From Nonomuraea turcica (GTDB lineage: Bacteria; Actinomycetota; Actinomycetes; Streptosporangiales; Streptosporangiaceae), in contig NZ_JAUZQF010000003.1 in NCBI RefSeq assembly GCF_030718205.1, forward strand, positions 620,001 to 684,000: DNA of 64,000 bases, read 5' to 3'. The number at the start of each line of letters is the position of its first letter. The stretch's first letter is position 1. The notes beneath the pieces were generated by a model that saw only the letters and a program-made list of their open reading frames with translations, was not told the origin of the DNA and did no database searches. Shown piece by piece: positions 60,970 to 64,000 of the stretch. Made by a program: the position numbers and the translations under genes.

Positions 60970-61787
60970 CGCGAGGTCATGCCTTCGCCGACCGTCCACC
61001 CGTCCTGATCACGAGCAAAGCCGGCGGTGCCCGCACCCCCGTGGACCGAGCACGGCGCACGCTCTCGCAGAACTTCTTGGTCGACCGCCACGCCATCGAT
61101 CTCGTGATCAGGGCAGCCGACCCGGCAGGCCTGGTGCTGGAGCCGGGGGCGGGCGCCGGAGCGCTCACTCTGGCGCTGGCCAGGGCGGGCGCGCACGTGA
61201 TCGGCTACGAGATCGACCCGCGCCTGGCCCGGCGTCTGGCCGCACGCACGCGCGGTGCCGCCGGCATCGAGGTGGCGCACCGCGACTTCACCGCCGCGCC
61301 GGCCCCCGGACGGCCGTTCGCGGTCGTAGGCAACATCCCGTACTCGGCGACGTCGAAAATAGTGAACTGGTGCCTGCGGGCGCCGTCCCTGACCTCGGCC
61401 ACACTGCTCACTCAGCGCGAGTACGCCCGCAAACGCGCGGGCGGCTACGGCCGCTGGAGCCGCGTCACCGTGCAGTCGTGGCCATGGTTCCACTGGAGGC
61501 TCGGCCACACGGTGGGCCGGGAGTGCTTCCGGCCGATACCGTCGGTCGACTCGGCGATCCTGCGGATCGAGCGCAGGCACGAACCGCTGGTGCATGGCCG
61601 CCGCACCTACCAGGAGCTGGTCGAGCTGGGCTTCAGCGGGCTCGGCGGCTCGGTGCGCGCCTCGCTGAAGACCCGTCACCGAGGAGTGGACGCCGCCCTG
61701 GCGGCGGCCGGCGTTGCCCGCGACGCCGTCGTCGGATACGTTCACCCCGACCAGTGGATCACACTGTGGCAGCGCCTATACCGATGA
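60966..61787 (+). CDS. erm: 23S rRNA adenine-N6 methyltransferase, Erm family
   Basis: The 273-aa enzyme should methylate A2058 of 23S rRNA, giving macrolide-lincosamide-streptogramin B resistance. Motifs are the N-terminal ARRTLSQNFLVD, the SAM-binding VLEPGAGAGALTLALA (about 57-72), the acidic YEIDPRLARRL and the catalytic VVGNIPYSATSKIVNWCL (about 121-138). The C-terminal helical domain is complete. The GTG at 60966 has GAAAGGG upstream. Actinomycete Erm genes often protect producers or are intrinsic; no macrolide biosynthetic genes are in this window. Confidence 0.93.
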   Translation: MTRGHAFADRPPVLITSKAGGARTPVDRARRTLSQNFLVDRHAIDLVIRAADPAGLVLEPGAGAGALTLALARAGAHVIGYEIDPRLARRLAARTRGAAGIEVAHRDFTAAPAPGRPFAVVGNIPYSATSKIVNWCLRAPSLTSATLLTQREYARKRAGGYGRWSRVTVQSWPWFHWRLGHTVGRECFRPIPSVDSAILRIERRHEPLVHGRRTYQELVELGFSGLGGSVRASLKTRHRGVDAALAAAGVARDAVVGYVHPDQWITLWQRLYR

Positions 61788-61905
61788 CCCGACCTAAATG
61801 CCCAGCGCGGAATTCCCCATCCTGCGCCCCCATGCACCGGCCCTCGGGTAGAGCCTGATCGCTTCTCTGCCCGCCCACGCCCGCTGCCCCCCCGAGCTGG
61901 AATGG
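61788..61905. other. Short intergenic stretch after erm
   Basis: No gene or clear terminator seen. Confidence 0.3.
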
Positions 61906-62062
61906 TCAGGCGGGCTGAGGGGGTATCGGCGGCCCGGTCAGATCCAGTCGGCGATCGCGCCCCAACTGCACGGTTCCGTACGGCGTCATGTTGGTGGTGA
62001 ACAGCGGGGGTCAGGCCGCGCCGGTCGGCGTCGGTGAGCACTTCGTCCCACTCCGGGATTTT
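61906..62062 (-). pseudogene. Tn3-family transposase C-terminal remnant
   Basis: The minus strand reads VLTDADRRGLTP and, after a one-base shift in a run of Cs, PLFTTNMTPYGTVQLGRDRR followed by LDLTG and a stop. This matches the conserved end of Tn3-family transposases (ALTPLxWSHVxPYGxxxLDMxxRLDL). Only about 45 residues survive, so the element is dead here. Confidence 0.65.
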
Positions 62063-62813
62063 CGATCATGGGGGTCGGCTGCGTTTGCGGTGGGAACGAG
62101 ATGACAGCGCCGCTGCTCCCTGGACATGGGAGGACCTGAGCTGACCGCCACGGTGAGTTACTGATATTTCGTGTCGCTCATGCTTGACAGTCTCCTGTCC
62201 CTCAACAATCTGCGGGGTTGCCGCCTCGATGAAGGGGCGGCGTCCAAGAGCGCCGCGACAGATGCCGGTCCAGGAGGAGAGGAGCGCGCCGCGTCGAGTA
62301 CCTTCATGACCGGCCCCCACACGCCAGTCACGGCTACGCATGAACGTGGTGCACCAGTTGTGTGGCGTTGTCCTGCTCGACTATGCCGACGGTTGTTCCC
62401 GTCCTCGCCCGTTGAGCCTGGGGTGGCGGCTGTTGTCGCCTGACGGTCTTTACCGTCTGGGGGAGAGCGTGGGCGCAGCTTAGCGTTCTGGAGGGTTGGG
62501 ATACCTGCTCTAGGTCGCAAAATCGACGGCGGGTGTGCCATCGGTGTCTGCGGGCGGGGAAGGGGCGAACGGGAGGCATCCAGGGCGTCGCCGCACGCCG
62601 ACCGGCTGGGCGCTGGCGGTCATCAGTGCGGCTCCACCGAACACATGAGGTCCCAGCAGCATTCGCGCGGAGGCGAGCCGGCCGCGTCGGTCTGCGAGCC
62701 CGTGCGGGGGACACGCGCAGGTCTGGCCTGTACCGGCTGAGCCTTCGCCAAGCGCGGCGGCGGTTGGTCGCTTGAGCGGCCATGCCATACCAGACGAAAG
62801 AAGAGGATGGCCA
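62063..62813. other. Intergenic region of about 750 bp
   Basis: No frame on either strand has both coding bias and a recognisable motif. A minus-strand frame near 62160-62330 (VWGPVMKVLDAARSSPPGPA) is not convincing. The promoter of the basic-protein gene should be in the last 100 bp; AAGAGG before 62814 is its ribosome site. Confidence 0.4.
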
Positions 62814-63320
62814 ATGAAGTTCGCCGACAGAGTCAAGAAGATCGTCGAATCCAAGCCGTTCTGCGCCGCGGCAGGCGCCGGCGGCTACGCCGTCGACCAA
62901 CTGCGCAGGATGAGAACCCGCGACGTTCCGCGCACCGCCCGCGCCCTGCCGGGCAGGACGGCCGAGACCATCACCCAGGATCTGCCCGCCAAGGCCCGCA
63001 GCTACGCCGACACCGCCGCAGCGAGACTCGCCCAGGTCTACGACGACCTGGCCATCCGGGGGCGTCAGATCGTCAGCAGCGCCAGCGGCCGTGCCGCGCA
63101 CGAGTTCGAGGACGTCTCCCAGGCGGCAAAGCCCAGGGCTGGCCGCGCCAACGTCCGTGGCCGCAGGCAGGAACCGGTCGTGACCCCGTCGCGGGCCGGC
63201 GCTCGGGTGCGCAGGAAGCAGGAATCGGTGGTGCAGCCGTCTCATGCCGGAGCCCAGAGGCAGGGCGCCGCGCAGGCTGGCACATCGCGTGCACGAGGCA
63301 AGTCGACACGCAAGGCCTGA
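62814..63320 (+). CDS. HBHA/histone-like basic protein
   Basis: The 168-aa protein has a helical N-terminal part (KKIVESKPFCAAAGAGGYAV and RSYADTAAARLAQVYDDL) and a long basic tail rich in R, K, A, P and S, ending SRARGKSTRKA. This layout resembles heparin-binding haemagglutinin-like and small histone-like proteins of actinomycetes. It could bind DNA or polyanionic surfaces. The ATG at 62814 follows AAGAGG. A strong terminator-like hairpin follows the gene. Confidence 0.7.
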   Translation: MKFADRVKKIVESKPFCAAAGAGGYAVDQLRRMRTRDVPRTARALPGRTAETITQDLPAKARSYADTAAARLAQVYDDLAIRGRQIVSSASGRAAHEFEDVSQAAKPRAGRANVRGRRQEPVVTPSRAGARVRRKQESVVQPSHAGAQRQGAAQAGTSRARGKSTRKA

Positions 63321-63335
63321 TCATCGAACCATCCG

Positions 63336-63381
63336 CCGGCCCGCCCGCCGGGTCGCTCCCGAGCCGGGCGGGCGGGGCCGG
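63336..63381 (+). terminator. GC-rich hairpin terminator
   Basis: The arm CCGGCCCGCCCGCCGG (63336-63352 region) pairs with GCCGGGCGGGCGGGGCCGG (63363-63381) around a loop of about 10 bases, 16 bp after the stop of the basic-protein gene. No U-run is present, as is common in actinomycetes. Confidence 0.65.
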
Positions 63382-63443
63382 TGAGTGCGTCACGCGGGAC
63401 GGTCAGGGTCGGCAGCCGGGTCCGCGCGGCACCGGCGGACCGC

Positions 63444-63728
63444 TCAGCGGCGGTGGTTGGAGCGGGTACTCCGCCGTGTCGTGTTGGCGGCAAGGTTGGG
63501 GAGAAGCTGCTGGTACACGCGCTCGTATGCCTCGGCCATGGTGTGCACGTCGAAGTTGCGTTCTACGTGCCGGCAGCAGGTCAACGGGTCGAGCTCGCCG
63601 GCCGCGTCAATCGCGTTAGACAGCTCCTCCGGCTTGTGGAGGGCGAAGCCGGTCCGGCCGTGGACCACGATCTCGGGCACCGAGCCCCTGGCGAGCGCTA
63701 CCACCGGCGTACCACAGGCCATGGCCTC
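63444..63728 (-). pseudogene. C-terminal remnant of a GT-B (family 4) glycosyltransferase
   Basis: The minus strand encodes EAMACGTPVVALARGSVPEI, then VVHGRTGFALHKPEELSNAI and VERNFDVHTMAEAYERVYQQ. This is the nucleotide-sugar-binding end of a GT4 enzyme, including the conserved EAxACGTPVV loop with its glutamate. The N-terminal 250 or so residues are absent. The break lies near 63730, close to the tRNA fragment, so an integration or excision event probably removed them. Confidence 0.8.
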
Positions 63729-63865
63729 CGTTCTGGTGCCTCGGGCGGTCGCCGTGGGGGAGGCGTCCCAAACTGGTGGTCTCCCTACGGTCTCCCATCT
63801 GGGAGATTGCCGACCCGCCGACTTGGCGGGATCAAGGAACCCCCAGGTACAGCCTGGAGTGGGAG
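63729..63865. other. Junction region with small hairpins
   Basis: Short inverted repeats occur here: TCTCCCATCTGGGAGA near 63792-63808, CCCGCC/GGCGGG near 63815-63831 and CCAGG/CCTGG near 63843-63856. They sit between the broken glycosyltransferase and the tRNA fragment and may be terminators. Confidence 0.4.
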
Positions 63866-63908
63866 AGTAGGGCGGGTGGGACTTGAACCCACGACCCACG
63901 GATTATGA
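63866..63908 (-). tRNA. 3' half of a tRNA with CAU anticodon (truncated; likely att site)
   Basis: On the minus strand CTCATAA is an anticodon loop with CAU. A variable region and a complete T arm follow (GTGGG-TTCAAGT-CCCAC), then the 3' acceptor strand CCGCCCT. The sequence 5' of the anticodon loop does not form the anticodon stem, D arm or acceptor 5' strand. Only the 3' half is tRNA; such halves are what integrating elements duplicate at their ends. It could be Met or Ile (lysidine) type. Confidence 0.7.
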
Positions 63909-64000
63909 GTCGGTTCGATTAGTGCCGCTCAGTGCCAACGAGTGTTGCTTTGTACTGCTATGGTCGGGATTCTCCCCGTCGTCGTGTCGGCCCGTGCTCA

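Noticed and set aside
62158..62541. Minus-strand 127-codon frame
   Set aside because: No coding bias, no ribosome site and no motif; treated as non-coding.

Overview
The window is GC-rich DNA from an actinomycete. GTG starts, third-position GC bias, AfsR/SARP-type and LuxR/LAL-type giant regulators, an IrrE-like peptidase, an intrinsic-looking Erm methyltransferase and a sugar ABC importer without its own ATPase all fit Actinomycetota. A Streptosporangiales-like genus is my guess from style, not something the sequence proves. It reads as chromosomal accessory DNA: compact operons with overlapping starts and stops, separated by debris of dead genes and insertion elements.

Layout. 0-4.7 kb: an aromatic-acid type catabolic operon (FAH-family hydrolase, acyl-CoA ligase, FAD hydroxylase, TetR) joined by three successive GTGA stop/start overlaps. 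4.7-7 kb: a frameshifted Lsr2-like remnant, a YciO/Sua5 gene and a remnant of an AAA-nuclease gene that is intact at 31.7-33.3 kb. 7-15 kb: an unknown 378-aa protein, an MFS pump, two small membrane proteins, a divergent NDH-2-like oxidoreductase and a LAL regulator. The divergent pair at 10.8 kb is driven by two near-identical mirror-image promoters. 15-16 kb: a secreted M23 peptidase. 16.3-22.7 kb: a same-strand block of HSP90-like ATPase, TPR protein, XRE-ImmA peptidase and PIN nuclease; this is the best candidate here for an undescribed multi-gene system.

22.7-31 kb: a carbohydrate locus with a GntR regulator fused to an ABC solute-binding domain, two polysaccharide-degrading-type enzymes separated by a regulator scrap, and a lipoprotein plus two permeases. 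31-39.9 kb: a membrane protein, the AAA-PDDEXK gene, a 1113-aa secreted multidomain sugar dehydrogenase-like protein, another membrane protein and prephenate dehydratase. 40-44.7 kb: a sugar-acid operon (truncated GH15, G6PDH, IlvD/Edd dehydratase, 2-hydroxyacid dehydrogenase). 45-49 kb: IS110 debris, phosphate acetyltransferase and a PAS/SpoIIE phosphatase split by a frameshift.

49-53 kb: a GH5 cellulase-type enzyme with a LacI-type palindrome upstream, a dead SDR whose catalytic tyrosine is a stop, and a secreted zinc peptidase. 53-57.5 kb: an AfsR-like regulator divergent from an FMN reductase and DHFR-like reductase, with three SARP-type heptamers at 11-bp spacing between them. 57.5-64 kb: GNAT, TetR/SDR with two operators, an Erm methyltransferase with a 56-codon upstream ORF, an HBHA-like basic protein, and remnants of IS5, Tn3, a tyrosine recombinase and a glycosyltransferase. 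The window ends in the 3' half of a CAU tRNA that looks like an integration scar. No rRNA operon or CRISPR array was seen.
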